Of a DNA stretch of 64,000 bases, positions 1 to 9,832 are shown piece after piece; within the stretch, counting starts at the first letter, position 1; each line of letters starts with the position of its first letter. Position numbers and translations under genes: made by a program. The notes under the pieces are model-generated. The model was not told the DNA's origin, did no database searches, and saw nothing but the letters and a program-made list of their open reading frames with translations. The DNA is from Marinobacter koreensis (GTDB lineage Bacteria > Pseudomonadota > Gammaproteobacteria > Pseudomonadales > Oleiphilaceae), in contig NZ_JAKZAJ010000006.1 in NCBI RefSeq assembly GCF_023156285.1, positions 1 through 64,000 of the forward strand, read 5' to 3'.

Positions 1-9
1 CCGCTACCT

Positions 10-15
10 TGTCAA
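10..15 (-). promoter_or_regulatory. -35 box of a probable second tandem leftward promoter
   Basis: A second perfect TTGACA is read on the minus strand at 15-10, 133 nt downstream of the first promoter's -35 box. Its -10 box would lie beyond the left edge, so the promoter cannot be completed here. Tandem P1/P2 promoters in front of an rRNA operon are the usual reason for this layout in gammaproteobacteria; that reading is inference. Confidence 0.45.
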
Positions 16-120
16 CCGCTTTCTGAAGAAATCTCGAACTCTTTTTTCTTCAAAGCTTTCAAGCAGTTAACTCCCTCGAACCCCGCCGCCTCAGCGGCTT
101 GTCCCTCAGAAGTGGTGCGC

Positions 121-148
121 ATTCTACAGCCCTCAGCCAAACTGTCAA
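121..148 (-). promoter_or_regulatory. Strong rRNA-type sigma-70 promoter pointing left
   Basis: On the minus strand a perfect -35 box TTGACA (148-143) is followed by a 16-nt spacer and a -10 box TAGAAT (126-121), then a GC-rich discriminator GCGC. The DNA just upstream (about 149-180) is rich in A and T on this strand, like an UP element. GC discriminators and UP elements are typical of stringently controlled rRNA and tRNA promoters. Nothing in 1-252 looks protein-coding, and a small GCCGC-TGAG-GCGGC hairpin lies in the putative leader (85-98). The driven gene is outside the window. Confidence 0.7.
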
Positions 149-252
149 CGACCAATTTTCCTTTATTTCAAAACCCTTCGGTTTCCACCTATTCGACTGA
201 TTAAAATGCGCGCAGTTCCGTCTTCTTTATCGGTGAGCTACCCGGCCACCAA

Positions 253-1449
253 TCAAAGCTCAACGCCCACGGCTGAAGCGGCTACACGAGCCTTTTCCCG
301 CGCCTCATCAATGCTATCCGCTTTCGCCAGCGCGACGCCCATCCTGCGTCGGCCTGCGAGTTCCGGCTTACCAAACAGCCGCAACTGGGTGTCCGGCTCA
401 ACAAGCGCCTTTTCAACATGCGTGTAAACCACATCGGAGGACTCGCCTTCCGGGAGAATGACAGCAGATGCACTGGGTCCGTTCTGGCGAATCGCCGGTA
501 CCGGCAACCCGAGAATCACCCGCGCATGCAGTGCAAATTCGGAGAGATCCTGAGATACCAGCGTTACCAGCCCCGTGTCGTGGGGGCGAGGCGACACTTC
601 AGAGAACCAGACGTCATCTCCTTTCACAAAGAGCTCTACGCCATATATGCCGTAGCCTCCAAGATCGTCAACAACAGCCCGGGCAATCTGGCGGGAACGC
701 TCCAGCGCTTTCGGTGACATTGGCTGAGGCTGCCAGGATTCCCGATAGTCACCATCTTCCTGTCGGTGACCAATCGGATCGCAGAAGGAAATGCCATCAC
801 GGTGACGGACGGTCAACAGGGTTATCTCATAATCAAAATCGACAAAGCCTTCAACGATCACACGCCCCTTACCGGCCCGGCCGCCGCTCTGGGCGTAATC
901 CCAAGCCGCATCGATATCAGCGTCGGTTTTGACCGTGCTCTGGCCTTTACCGGAAGAACTCATGACCGGCTTGACCACCAGCGGCAAACCCACCTCCTTT
1001 ACAGCAGCCAGAAATTCATCCCGGTCTCCGGCAAACCGGTAAGGAGATGTAGGCAATCCCAACTCCTCAGCTGCCAGTCGGCGAATACCTTCCCGATTCA
1101 TAGTGAGATTGACCGCCCTCGCCGTCGGAATCACCCGATAGCCTTCGGCTTCAAGCCGGACCAGCTCCGGCGTCGCGATCGCCTCAATCTCCGGCACGAT
1201 CAGATCCGGCTTTTCCTGCTCAATAACGGCCCGAAGCGCGGTGGTATCCAACATATCGAGAACGTGAGAGCGATGCGCTACCTGCATGGCCGGGGCATTG
1301 GCGTACCGGTCAACGGCAATGACTTCGACGCCAAGACGCTGAAGCTCAATCACCACTTCCTTGCCGAGCTCACCCGAGCCACAGAACAGAACCCTGAACG
1401 CGTGAGCCTTAAGCGGAGTGCCAATACGCACTGAATCTTTGTCTGTCAT
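253..1449 (-). CDS. purT: Formate-dependent phosphoribosylglycinamide formyltransferase PurT
   Basis: PurT makes formyl-GAR from GAR, formate and ATP in de novo purine synthesis, a folate-independent alternative to PurN. The 398-residue product has the family length. It carries the N-terminal GSGELGKEV loop (residues 24-32), the stretch [20 protein letters not shown] typical of PurT, an ATP-grasp glycine-rich segment ([14 protein letters not shown]) and the C-terminal metal-binding [11 protein letters not shown] chose the ATG at 1449 (MTDKDSV), which aligns with other PurT proteins and has AAGGTGG upstream; an 11-residue longer reading exists. The preceding DUF1289 gene stops one base before this ATG (TGAAATG), so translation is probably coupled. 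It is the last gene of a four-gene leftward operon. Confidence 0.96.
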   Translation of the reverse strand: MTDKDSVRIGTPLKAHAFRVLFCGSGELGKEVVIELQRLGVEVIAVDRYANAPAMQVAHRSHVLDMLDTTALRAVIEQEKPDLIVPEIEAIATPELVRLEAEGYRVIPTARAVNLTMNREGIRRLAAEELGLPTSPYRFAGDRDEFLAAVKEVGLPLVVKPVMSSSGKGQSTVKTDADIDAAWDYAQSGGRAGKGRVIVEGFVDFDYEITLLTVRHRDGISFCDPIGHRQEDGDYRESWQPQPMSPKALERSRQIARAVVDDLGGYGIYGVELFVKGDDVWFSEVSPRPHDTGLVTLVSQDLSEFALHARVILGLPVPAIRQNGPSASAVILPEGESSDVVYTHVEKALVEPDTQLRLFGKPELAGRRRMGVALAKADSIDEAREKARVAASAVGVEL

Positions 1450-1450
1450 T

Positions 1451-1633
1451 TCAGAGGGCCACCTTTTCTTCCCGTTTTGCAACTTCCTGCAGAACCTCTC
1501 TGCGTTCCTCGTTGGTCATTCGGGTCCAGCGCAGAATTTCATCGCCGGTCCGATGGCAACCGATACAGAGATCGTTTTCATCAAGAGCGCACACGCTCAC
1601 GCATGGAGAACGCACTTTTTCCGAACTTTTCAT
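1451..1633 (-). CDS. DUF1289 family small cysteine-motif protein
   Basis: This 60-residue protein has the DUF1289 pattern: [10 protein letters not shown], then [11 protein letters not shown] and a tryptophan followed by MTNEERREV. Cysteines 11, 15, 23 and 26 could bind a metal. The biochemical role of the family is not established. Its start overlaps the stop of the carbonic-anhydrase gene by four bases (ATGA, 1630-1633), and its stop lies one base before purT, so it is embedded in the operon and likely co-translated. Confidence 0.88.
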   Translation of the reverse strand: MKSSEKVRSPCVSVCALDENDLCIGCHRTGDEILRWTRMTNEERREVLQEVAKREEKVAL

Positions 1634-2163
1634 TTAGAGGGCTCGCAGGGTGAGAGTTGCTCCCTGTATCGTGCGGCATTCTCAACATAGTGGGCCGCGC
1701 TCATTTCCAGCATTTTTTTCTGCTGATCGTTGAGCTGCTTTTTGATCTTGCCTGGCGAGCCGACAACCATCGAACCATCCGGAATTTCCATACCCTCAGG
1801 GATCAGTGTATTGGCGCCAATAAGGCAGTGCTTGCCGATTTTGGCCCCATTGAGCACGACCGCATTGATACCGATCAGCGAATAATCGCCGATATCACAA
1901 CCATGCAGCATCACCTTGTGCCCCACGGTTACGCCCCGACCAAGTGTCAGGGGAATGCCCGGGTCCGTATGCAACACGGAGCCATCCTGAACGTTCGACT
2001 CCGGTCCGATCGTGATCAGGTCGTTGTCGCCACGAATCACCACGTTGTACCAGACACTGCTTTTTTCCATCAGCTTCACGCTGCCAATCACGGACGCGTT
2101 ATGGGCAACAAACTGATTCTCACCAACCAACTCCGGACTGCGTTTGTCCAACTCGAAGTACAT
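1630..2163 (-). CDS. Gamma-carbonic anhydrase family protein (YrdA/PaaY-like hexapeptide repeat)
   Basis: The 177-residue protein is a left-handed beta-helix made of hexapeptide repeats (for example [20 protein letters not shown], then [12 protein letters not shown]). Histidines in HTDPG and GHKVMLHGC match the three zinc ligands of the gamma-class carbonic anhydrases, and the RGD of VIRGDND is also conserved. Activity of bacterial YrdA-like members is uncertain, so carbonic anhydrase is a family name rather than a proven reaction. The ATG at 2163 has a perfect AGGAGG Shine-Dalgarno; a 14-residue longer reading lacks this. It overlaps the DUF1289 start by four bases and follows the CoA pyrophosphatase stop by one base. 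Confidence 0.9.
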   Translation of the reverse strand: MYFELDKRSPELVGENQFVAHNASVIGSVKLMEKSSVWYNVVIRGDNDLITIGPESNVQDGSVLHTDPGIPLTLGRGVTVGHKVMLHGCDIGDYSLIGINAVVLNGAKIGKHCLIGANTLIPEGMEIPDGSMVVGSPGKIKKQLNDQQKKMLEMSAAHYVENAARYREQLSPCEPSK

Positions 2164-2164
2164 G

Positions 2165-2752
2165 TCAGCCTCCTGAAGGGGGTTCAAGCAAATCAATGCC
2201 TGCATCGTACACGGCGTTCAGAAAGTCCACCAGAACCACGGCAGACAGGCCCCAGATCTGATAACGGTCCCACCGGTAGCAGGGCACATAGAAGGTATTG
2301 TTGAGGAAATTGAGAGAGTCCGTACGCTCCCGGCGATCTTCCAGGAAAAAGGAGACTGGCACACGAAAGACGCTCTCGATCTCCGCGGGATTGGGCTCCA
2401 GGGGGTGATCGACAGGAACCACACCGACGTAAGGAGTAACGAGAATACCGTAGCGGGACATAACCTGACTGAGGGGCGCAATGACCTCGACCTCGCTCGG
2501 AGGAAGGCCAATCTCCTCGTGGGTTTCACGCAAGGCGGTCGCTGCCAGAGAAGGATCCCCGGGATCACGCTTACCGCCGGGATAGGCGACCTGACCTCGA
2601 TGGGTACTCAGGGTCGATGACCTCAGCGTAAAAATCATTTCGGGATTCCCGGGCGAATCGGTGATCGGGACCAGGATACCCGCCTCCGGGTAATCCAGCG
2701 CCAGCTGTCGCGGTGCGTATCCAGCCAATCGTTGGGTCAGAAAATCTCGCAA
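2165..2752 (-). CDS. Nudix CoA pyrophosphatase (NudL-like)
   Basis: The protein hydrolyses CoA-type pyrophosphates, by family. It shows the CoA-specific upstream motif [13 protein letters not shown] directly before a Nudix box of the form [20 protein letters not shown] followed by EEIGL. The first acidic position is Asp, as in other NudL proteins. No ATG or GTG lies in the N-terminal region. I favour the TTG at 2752 because GGGAGTGG sits 8 nt upstream and the resulting 195 residues match E. coli NudL (192). A TTG at 2830 would leave only 20 nt to the divergent Nudix gene and has no ribosome-binding site. It heads the operon that ends with purT. Confidence 0.85.
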   Translation of the reverse strand: MRDFLTQRLAGYAPRQLALDYPEAGILVPITDSPGNPEMIFTLRSSTLSTHRGQVAYPGGKRDPGDPSLAATALRETHEEIGLPPSEVEVIAPLSQVMSRYGILVTPYVGVVPVDHPLEPNPAEIESVFRVPVSFFLEDRRERTDSLNFLNNTFYVPCYRWDRYQIWGLSAVVLVDFLNAVYDAGIDLLEPPSGG

Positions 2753-2850
2753 TGAACCACTCCCGGGAACGTCGCCATATTGGCTGGGACATAGGTAGCC
2801 GGTATGGTTAAACTGACTACTAAAACCCAACCAGTATACGGTGAAAAAAC

Positions 2851-3396
2851 ATGAAGTATTGCAGCTTTTGCGGCCATCCGGTGGAACAGCGTATCCCCGA
2901 AGGGGACAACCGGCACCGCTATGTCTGTACCAGCTGCGAAACCATACATTACCAGAACCCGAGAATCATCGCCGGTACCGTTCCTGTGTGGGAGGGCAAA
3001 ATACTTCTGTGCAAACGAGCAATCGAACCCCGCTATGGTTATTGGACTCTACCGGCGGGCTTCATGGAAAACGCCGAAACCACCATTGAAGCGGCAGCCC
3101 GTGAAACGCAGGAAGAAGCACTGGCCGAAGTCGACATCGAGGGGCTGTTCTCCATCATCGATGTTCCTCACATCAACCAGGTCCATATGTTTTACCGGGC
3201 CAGCCTGATCGGTGGTAAATTCGGCGCGGGTGAAGAGTCCCTGGAGTCACGCCTGTTCGGTGTCGATGAAATCCCCTGGGAGGAAATCTCCTTCCCGACC
3301 GTCAAAAAGACCCTTGAGCTCTTCCTTGAGGACATGAAGTCGGATCACTATCAGGTTCACCTGAAAGACATCCGCCGCCCAATGTCCCGAACCTGA
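2851..3396 (+). CDS. Nudix hydrolase with N-terminal zinc ribbon
   Basis: This 181-residue protein begins with a zinc ribbon (Cys4, Cys7, Cys26, Cys29), as in NudC-like and related nucleotide pyrophosphatases. The Nudix domain follows: [20 protein letters not shown], residues 70-89. The usual glycine near the end of the Nudix box is replaced (ALAEV), so substrate choice may differ from NudC. Related Pseudomonas proteins are annotated only as Nudix hydrolases; FAD, NADH or ADP-ribose are possible substrates. It is divergent from the CoA pyrophosphatase and converges without any gap on the NIF3-like gene (stop codons at 3394-3396 and 3399-3397). Confidence 0.88.
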   Translation: MKYCSFCGHPVEQRIPEGDNRHRYVCTSCETIHYQNPRIIAGTVPVWEGKILLCKRAIEPRYGYWTLPAGFMENAETTIEAAARETQEEALAEVDIEGLFSIIDVPHINQVHMFYRASLIGGKFGAGEESLESRLFGVDEIPWEEISFPTVKKTLELFLEDMKSDHYQVHLKDIRRPMSRT

Positions 3397-3708
3397 TCAG
3401 CGCAATTCCATCCGGTAAATCTCATAGGCGGGCTCTTCGTATGGATGCGCCCGCTTGAAAGCCTCAAGCGCCCTGTCGATAACCGCGTCGTCACACACCA
3501 GTTCCACCTTGAATTCGTCGACGACCTCAAGCTCACCCCGATTTCCAAGATAAGGATCGCTTCCTTCCAGCGGCCGGAACTGCCCCTGCCCCCGACATTG
3601 CCATGCACAACTGTCGTAATCACCAATCTTTCCGGCGCCGGCATCAAACAGGGCCTGCTTGGTCTGTTCCAGGTGGGACTCGGGTACGAAATAGCAGAAC
3701 TTGAACAT
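3397..3708 (-). CDS. NIF3-like / YqfO-type small protein
   Basis: The 103-residue product (MFKFCYFVPESHLEQTKQAL) resembles the small domain inserted in NIF3/YqfO proteins and found alone in pseudomonads. This domain has a PII/CutA-like fold and ends with the conserved HPYEEPAYEIY motif. Its cellular role is unknown. The ATG at 3708 is preceded by GGAGGAGG, which decides the start over an 18-residue longer reading. It stands alone, with a long non-coding region upstream. Confidence 0.85.
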   Translation of the reverse strand: MFKFCYFVPESHLEQTKQALFDAGAGKIGDYDSCAWQCRGQGQFRPLEGSDPYLGNRGELEVVDEFKVELVCDDAVIDRALEAFKRAHPYEEPAYEIYRMELR

Positions 3709-3762
3709 GCAAAGCCTCCTCCATTTGCGGACATTTTTTGTACAGATTAGCAACTTAGCCAC

Positions 3763-3785
3763 TTACCCACAGAATCTGTGGATAA
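3763..3785. promoter_or_regulatory. Inverted pair of DnaA-box-like sequences
   Basis: TGTGGATAA at 3777-3785 is the exact complement of the DnaA box TTATCCACA. TTACCCACA at 3763-3771 is a one-mismatch copy in the opposite orientation. Together they form the near-palindrome CCCACAGAATCTGTGGA. The location is about 60 bp upstream of the NIF3-like gene, in AT-rich DNA. Binding by DnaA is inference; the palindrome could also serve another regulator. Confidence 0.4.
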
Positions 3786-4057
3786 CTCTGGGGAAACTTT
3801 TTGGGAACACGCCTCGAAACCCCGTAAATACTGCACTCCCCTCAAATTGGCGACAAAATGGCCCGATTATTTTTTCCCTTTATTTTCAATGATCTGCGAG
3901 ATCCGATCAAATATTGAACCAAGATCCCTTCCTTTGCGCACACATCACACAACCGGGCTCCATAAGTGTGCATAAAAGCACTGCGTCAAGCGTTTTTTTT
4001 GCCATTTCAGCGCTTTTTTACCTTGAAATGCGCCCCAAAAAAAGGCAACAGAGCCAC

Positions 4058-4109
4058 AAAAAAACCGGTGCAGGATGACATTCATTCAGAATGGCCCCTG
4101 CACCGGTTT
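4058..4109 (-). terminator. Intrinsic terminator of purL
   Basis: Downstream of the purL stop on the minus strand, a perfect 13-bp inverted repeat (AAACCGGTGCAGG at 4062-4074 against 4097-4109) encloses a 22-nt loop and runs into seven T residues. This is a classic Rho-independent terminator. Confidence 0.9.
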
Positions 4110-4126
4110 CAAGGACTACCGATTCG

Positions 4127-7100
4127 TTAACTAAACCAGCGCCTCGCGTTGCGGAACATCCGCATCCAGGGACCATCTTCCTGCCATTGAGCCGGTCTCC
4201 ATGAATACTGGACAGCCCGGAAAACCCGCTCCGGGTGCGGCATCATGATTGTTACTCGCCCATCCCGGGTCGTAACCCCAGTGATACCACCTTCAGATCC
4301 GTTAGGGTTGAACGGATAGCGTTGGGTAACCTCGCCCCGGTTATCCACGTATCGCAACGCGACCAACTCATTCTCGGCAAGTGTCGCAGCAGAGTTACTG
4401 CCGGCGAATTCCACCCGCCCTTCACCATGGGCAACGGCAATCGGCATCCGAGACCCACTCATACCATCCAGAAAGGCAGAGGGCGATGAGGGTACTTCCA
4501 CCATGACCAGGCGCGCTTCGAACTGTTCGGACTCATTCCTGACAAAACGCGGCCAGCCATCGCTACCCGGTATCAGTTCGTGCAGGTTTGACAGCATCTG
4601 GCAGCCATTACAGACGCCCAGGGCCAACGTATCCTGACGGTTGAAAAATTCCGCGAACTGGTCACGGACCCGGTCACTGAACAGAATCGATTTTGCCCAA
4701 CCTTCACCGGCACCGAGCACATCGCCGTAGGAGAAACCACCACAAGCCACCAGTGTCTTGAAGCCCTCCAAAGAGCTCCGACCGGACAGCAGGTCGCTCA
4801 TGTGGACATCCACTGCGTCGAAACCAGCCCGATCAAAGGCGGCTGCCATCTCGACCTGACCGTTAACGCCCTGCTCCCGAAGCACTGCAACCTTCGGACG
4901 CGCACCTCGGGCGATGTAGGGAGCCGCAATATCGTCATCAAGGTCAAAGGTTAACCTGGCATTCAGGCCGGGATCGCTGGTATCCAGCAGGTTGTCGAAC
5001 TCTTCCCCGGCGCAGTCGGCATTGTCACGCAGTGACTGGATCCGATAACTGGTTTCCGCCCAGAGCCTCTGAAGATCCACCCGAGGCTCATCCACCACCG
5101 TCTCGCCCTCAAATGAGAGTCGAAGCCGGTCTTCGGTGTTCAGCGTACCGATCACACTGGTATGGTCGCCCAAGCCTGCCGCGGAGAATTGCTGGAGTAC
5201 GAAGCTGGTATCCTCCCGACGAACCTGAATGACGGCACCCAACTCCTCATTGAACAGTTCACGAGCAAACTGGGAGCTATCCTCCGCCAGACCGTCAAGT
5301 TTGATATCAATGCCGGTGTGACCGGCAAAACACATCTCGGCAAGGGTGACGAACAGACCACCGTCGGAACGGTCGTGATACGCCAGCAGTTTGCCGTCGC
5401 CATTCAGCCCCTGAATCACGGCAAAGAATGCCTTGATGTCCTCCGGGTCGTCGAGGTCCGGAGCCACCGCTCCGACATGACGATAAACCTGCGCCAGCGC
5501 AGAGCCACCAAGCCGATTCTGACCAGCGGCGAGATCCACGAGGATGAGATCGGTCTCTCCCGAGTCCGTCTCCAATTGAGGTGTCAGGGTCCGGGAGACA
5601 TCGGTAACCGGGGCAAACCCGCTGACAATCAGAGACAGCGGCGCCGTCACGCTTTTGGATTCGCCGTTGTCCTCCTCCCACGTCATTTTCATGGACATGG
5701 AATCCTTGCCAACCGGGATCGTAATACCCAGTGCCGGACACAGCTCCATACCCACTGCACGAACTGTTTCGTAAAGATTCTCGTCTTCGCCCGGATGCCC
5801 TGCGGCGGCCATCCAGTTCGCGGAGAGCCTGATATCCGACAATTTACCGATGGGCGCGGCCGCAAGATTGGTGATGACCTCACCAACCGCCATGCGTCCA
5901 GATGCTGGTGCGTCAATGACCGCCACGGGCGTACGCTCACCCATAGCCATGGCCTCGCCAGTGCTAACGTCAAAAGAACTGGTGGTCACGGCAACGTCAC
6001 TGACCGGCACCTGCCACGGGCCGACCATCTGGTCCCGGGCGACCAGGCCGGTAATGGTCCGGTCCCCGATCGTAACCAGGAAACTTTTGGAGCCTACCGC
6101 CGGCAGCCGAAGCACCCGGCGAATCGCGTCGTTCAGATCAACCTTGGTAGAATCGAAAATCGGCTTGGTGAAGGAGGACCGGGAAACGCTGCGATGCATG
6201 CGCGGCGGCTTGCCAAAGAGAACCTCCATGGGCAGATCGACCGGCTTGTCATCGAAGTACGAGTCGCCAAGCTCAAGATGATGGGCTTCAGTGGCCTCGC
6301 CAATCACAGAGTATGGGCAACGCTCCCGACGACAGAGCGCATCGAAAAGGTCCAGATTTTCCGGCGCAACGGCCATCACGTACCGTTCCTGGGATTCGTT
6401 ACACCAGATTTCCAACGGAGACATTCCAGGCTCGTCGCTGAGGATATCCCGCAACTCGAACTTGCCGCCCCGGCCGCCGTCTTTGACCAGCTCAGGCATC
6501 GCGTTAGACAACCCGCCTGCGCCCACATCGTGGATAAAGCAGATCGGGTTTTTGTCACCCATCTGCCAGCACCGGTCGATCACTTCCTGACAGCGCCGTT
6601 CCATTTCAGGGTTGTCCCGCTGGACTGACGCGAAATCCAGATGCTCGTTACTGGTCCCGGAATCCATGGAGGACGCTGCGCCACCGCCCAGTCCGATCAG
6701 CATTGAGGGCCCCCCAAGCACAATCAGCTTGGCGCCGACCGGAATATTGCCTTTCTCCACGTGTTGCTCGCGGATATTGCCGAGCCCCCCGGCAATCATG
6801 ATCGGCTTATGGTAACCGCGCACTTCCTCACCGGCCGCCCCGGGCACCTTCTCTTCGAAAGTACGGAAATAGCCGGCCAGATTCGGGCGACCGAATTCGT
6901 TATTAAAAGAGGCGCCACCAATAGGGCCCTCAATCATGATATCCAGCGCCGAAGCGATACGATCCGGCTTGCCATATCCAATTTCCCAGGGCTGCGGGTC
7001 GTCGGGAAGATTGAGATTGGAGACGGTAAACCCGGTCAGACCGGCCTTTGGCTTGGAGCCACGCCCGGTCGCACCCTCATCACGGATCTCGCCGCCCGAC

Positions 7101-8032
7101 CCTGTGGCAGAGCCAGCCGCCGGTGCAATCGCAGTGGGGTGGTTGTGAGTTTCCACTTTCATGAGGATATGGATGTCTTCCTCATGGTATCCGTAAATGC
7201 CGGTTTCGGGATCCGGGAAAAAGCGGCCTCCACGGCTACCGCGAATCACCGAGGCATTATCCTTGTACGCCGACAGCACACCCTCACTGTTCATTTCAAA
7301 GGTGTTGCGAATCATCGCGAACAGGGATTTTTCCTGTCCTTCGCCATCGATGTCCCAGGAGGCGTTGAAGATTTTGTGGCGGCAGTGTTCCGAGTTGGCC
7401 TGGGCGAACATCATCAGCTCAACGTCAGTCGGATCCCGCTGGAGGTCGGTAAACGACGTCACGAGATAATCAATTTCATCGTCCGCAAGCGCCAGTCCCA
7501 GATCCCGGTTGGCCTTGACCAGCGCCTCCCTGCCGCCAGAGAGCACCGGAATCCGGGCCAGAGGACGAGGCTCGTCGTGGCTGAAAAGGAGTTCCGCCCC
7601 TCCCATCTCGTGGAACACTTTCTGAGTCATGCGATCGTGGAGCAGAGCCGCAATCTGCTCCCGCTGCTCCAGCCCGAGTTTCCGGCTGGCACGAATGTAA
7701 TAGGCGATACCCCGCTCGATACGATGGATCTGCCTCAATCCACAGTTGCGGGCAATATCGGTCGCCTTGCTGGACCAGGGCGACAGGGTTCCCGGCCGGG
7801 GAACAACCAGAAAAAGCACACCCTCCGGATCTTCCACAGGAACGCTCGGGCCATACACGAGAAGGCGGTCCAGGATTGCCTGCTCAGCATCGGAAAGGTC
7901 GAATTCAAGGTCCACAAAGTGCATGAACTCTGCATACACGTGCTCAACTTCCGGGACGATATCCTGGATCCGGGAATGCAGTTTGCGGGAACGGAAGGGC
8001 GAAAGCGCGGGTGCGCCGCGAAGTTCAAGCAT
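4127..8032 (-). CDS. purL: Phosphoribosylformylglycinamidine synthase PurL (large single-chain form)
   Basis: PurL converts FGAR, glutamine and ATP to FGAM in de novo purine synthesis. The 1301-residue chain is the long form seen in E. coli (1295): an N-terminal PurS-like part, linker, two AIRS-type synthetase halves (for example [20 protein letters not shown] and [20 protein letters not shown]) and a C-terminal class I glutaminase. The glutaminase nucleophile is Cys1141 in [11 protein letters not shown], with His1266 and Glu1268 in MMPHPE. The ATG at 8032 ([11 protein letters not shown]) matches other PurL starts and follows an AGGT-containing leader; a 31-residue longer reading has no family support. 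It is a single-gene unit ending at a strong terminator. Confidence 0.97.
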   Translation of the reverse strand: MLELRGAPALSPFRSRKLHSRIQDIVPEVEHVYAEFMHFVDLEFDLSDAEQAILDRLLVYGPSVPVEDPEGVLFLVVPRPGTLSPWSSKATDIARNCGLRQIHRIERGIAYYIRASRKLGLEQREQIAALLHDRMTQKVFHEMGGAELLFSHDEPRPLARIPVLSGGREALVKANRDLGLALADDEIDYLVTSFTDLQRDPTDVELMMFAQANSEHCRHKIFNASWDIDGEGQEKSLFAMIRNTFEMNSEGVLSAYKDNASVIRGSRGGRFFPDPETGIYGYHEEDIHILMKVETHNHPTAIAPAAGSATGSGGEIRDEGATGRGSKPKAGLTGFTVSNLNLPDDPQPWEIGYGKPDRIASALDIMIEGPIGGASFNNEFGRPNLAGYFRTFEEKVPGAAGEEVRGYHKPIMIAGGLGNIREQHVEKGNIPVGAKLIVLGGPSMLIGLGGGAASSMDSGTSNEHLDFASVQRDNPEMERRCQEVIDRCWQMGDKNPICFIHDVGAGGLSNAMPELVKDGGRGGKFELRDILSDEPGMSPLEIWCNESQERYVMAVAPENLDLFDALCRRERCPYSVIGEATEAHHLELGDSYFDDKPVDLPMEVLFGKPPRMHRSVSRSSFTKPIFDSTKVDLNDAIRRVLRLPAVGSKSFLVTIGDRTITGLVARDQMVGPWQVPVSDVAVTTSSFDVSTGEAMAMGERTPVAVIDAPASGRMAVGEVITNLAAAPIGKLSDIRLSANWMAAAGHPGEDENLYETVRAVGMELCPALGITIPVGKDSMSMKMTWEEDNGESKSVTAPLSLIVSGFAPVTDVSRTLTPQLETDSGETDLILVDLAAGQNRLGGSALAQVYRHVGAVAPDLDDPEDIKAFFAVIQGLNGDGKLLAYHDRSDGGLFVTLAEMCFAGHTGIDIKLDGLAEDSSQFARELFNEELGAVIQVRREDTSFVLQQFSAAGLGDHTSVIGTLNTEDRLRLSFEGETVVDEPRVDLQRLWAETSYRIQSLRDNADCAGEEFDNLLDTSDPGLNARLTFDLDDDIAAPYIARGARPKVAVLREQGVNGQVEMAAAFDRAGFDAVDVHMSDLLSGRSSLEGFKTLVACGGFSYGDVLGAGEGWAKSILFSDRVRDQFAEFFNRQDTLALGVCNGCQMLSNLHELIPGSDGWPRFVRNESEQFEARLVMVEVPSSPSAFLDGMSGSRMPIAVAHGEGRVEFAGSNSAATLAENELVALRYVDNRGEVTQRYPFNPNGSEGGITGVTTRDGRVTIMMPHPERVFRAVQYSWRPAQWQEDGPWMRMFRNARRWFS

Positions 8033-8311
8033 GATATCAACCTGTATCGCGCGAAAAGAAAGGGAATCCGGTGCAATTTGAAAGCCCGCAATGATACTTG
8101 AAAGCGAAGCCGGGATACAGCGCACCTGCGGTTATTGCGCACCCGGATAATTGACATTGTTTTGCATTGTCCTGCCGGTGTTTTATTGACCAGAGCGAAT
8201 CGGCCAAGGATCATGTAGAGAGCAAGGAAGCGACGAACACCAGGATCCAGAAATACGCGAGCGAGTTCCGTGCGTATCTGGCTGAAGTAAGTTCTCAGGG
8301 AGATCAGGGAT

Positions 8312-9832
8312 TTGCCCAGATTATTGCACCGCCTTTTTGCTTCCAATGCCCCCGTCGCCTTGGTCATCGGTGCAGCCCTCACACTCTCGGGCTGCTCACG
8401 CCCGAGTACCGTCCAGGAAATTCGGAACGAAGGCACCCTGCACGTCATTACCCGGGTTGCGCCTTCGATCTACTACGAAGGTAGGGACGGCCCCACCGGC
8501 TATGACTATGAACTCGCCAAACGTCTTGCCGGAAAGCTGGGGGTAAAGCTCAAGGTCCGGACGGCTGAGGACAACACCGAGATTCTGTCGGTGCTTGACC
8601 GGAATTACGCTCATATTGGCATGGCAGGCCTTTCGGATCAGCCAGAGTTCGACAAGCGATTCCGAACACTCGCCACCGGCATCCGAACCCAGTCCGTCGT
8701 TGTCTATCACCGGGACATGAGTCGGCCGGAGTCACTCGCAGACCTGTCCGGGAAGAGCCTGAACCTGGTCGCTGACAGCGATCATGAAGCAATCCTGAAG
8801 TCGCTTGGTGCCCTCGATCAGTCGATTGCACTGAAAACGCACCCTGGCCTCGATCCCGCCGGTATTCTTGCCAGGGTCGAAAGCGGAAAGTATCCCTTTG
8901 CCGTTGTCTCCTCCAATGAACTGGAACTGAACCAGGTGTTTTTCCCGCACGTGAAGGAGGCGTTTGCTCTGGGCAAACCCCGTGAACTGGTGTGGCTGTT
9001 CCCGAAAGAACAGGATGACACCCTCGTCAAGACAGCGCGCTCGGTCCTGAATGACCTGAAAGAAAACGGTGTGCTGGCCCAGCTTTCCGAGCGATTCTAC
9101 GGCCATCTCGACCGCCTCAATTACGTGGGAGCACGCACTTTCATGTTCCATGTGCGTAATCGGCTACCGAAATATGAAGACCTTTTCCGTGAACAGGCCA
9201 AGGCATTCGACATGGACTGGCGACTGCTTGCGGCCATCGGCTATCAGGAATCCCACTGGCGACCCAACGCCGTCTCCCCGACCGGCGTGCGGGGTCTGAT
9301 GATGCTGACGCGCAATACCGCGAGCTACATCGGCGTCAACAACCGGCTGGACGCGGAAGAAAGCATTGAAGGAGGCGCCCGCTACTTCCAGATCGTGCAT
9401 GACAAGATTCCCGAGCGCATACCCGAGCCGGATCGCACCTGGTTTGCCCTGGCTTCCTATAATGTCGGCTTCGGGCACCTCGAGGACGCCCGACGACTGG
9501 CGGAAAGCGCAGGAAAGGATCCAGATCGCTGGATCGACGTGAAGGAATTTCTGCCACTGCTCGCGCAGAAAGAATGGTATTCGAAGACTCGTTTCGGATA
9601 CGCCCGGGGCCAGGAGCCCGTTATTTATGTCCAGAATATCCGCCGCTATTACGACGTGTTGGCACGCCTGACCTCGCCGGCTGCCCCAGTCTCTCCTGAG
9701 GTACCTCCACAATTGTCGAGTGCCGAGCCAACCAACAGCCAGAGCAATGCCGATACATCACAGGCAAAGGACGATCCCGAACTCAGAGCGAGCCTGCCTC
9801 CGGACCTGAGCGTCATTCCCCCGACGCTCTAG
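8312..9832 (+). CDS. mltF: Membrane-bound lytic murein transglycosylase F (lipoprotein)
   Basis: MltF cleaves peptidoglycan at the outer membrane. A lipoprotein signal ends at LTLSGC (Cys28). Next comes a solute-binding-protein-like domain of family 3 (about 35-270). The C-terminal SLT domain has catalytic Glu313 in AIGYQESHWRPN and the downstream GVRGLMMLTRNTA. E. coli MltF has 518 residues; this one has 506. The start codon is TTG with AGGGA just upstream; no ATG fits before the signal peptide. It is divergent from purL and its stop overlaps the convergent recX stop (CTAG, 9829-9832). Confidence 0.94.
   Translation: MPRLLHRLFASNAPVALVIGAALTLSGCSRPSTVQEIRNEGTLHVITRVAPSIYYEGRDGPTGYDYELAKRLAGKLGVKLKVRTAEDNTEILSVLDRNYAHIGMAGLSDQPEFDKRFRTLATGIRTQSVVVYHRDMSRPESLADLSGKSLNLVADSDHEAILKSLGALDQSIALKTHPGLDPAGILARVESGKYPFAVVSSNELELNQVFFPHVKEAFALGKPRELVWLFPKEQDDTLVKTARSVLNDLKENGVLAQLSERFYGHLDRLNYVGARTFMFHVRNRLPKYEDLFREQAKAFDMDWRLLAAIGYQESHWRPNAVSPTGVRGLMMLTRNTASYIGVNNRLDAEESIEGGARYFQIVHDKIPERIPEPDRTWFALASYNVGFGHLEDARRLAESAGKDPDRWIDVKEFLPLLAQKEWYSKTRFGYARGQEPVIYVQNIRRYYDVLARLTSPAAPVSPEVPPQLSSAEPTNSQSNADTSQAKDDPELRASLPPDLSVIPPTL

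Larger units (their letters stand above)
3709..4126. other. 418-nt AT-rich non-coding region
   Basis: No reading frame here looks like a gene. The region has clearly more A and T than its surroundings, with several homopolymer runs. It holds an inverted pair of DnaA-box-like sites near its left end and the purL terminator near its right end. The middle (about 3790-4055) shows no feature I can name. Confidence 0.7.

Noticed and set aside
206..427. 73-codon plus-strand frame at the left edge
   Set aside because: It is largely antisense to purT, Ser-rich, and without family features.
5162..8101. Two long plus-strand open frames (488 and 446 codons) opposite purL
   Set aside because: They lie fully antisense to PurL, which has continuous family-level motifs. 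High GC content creates long antisense frames. Their compositions are not protein-like.
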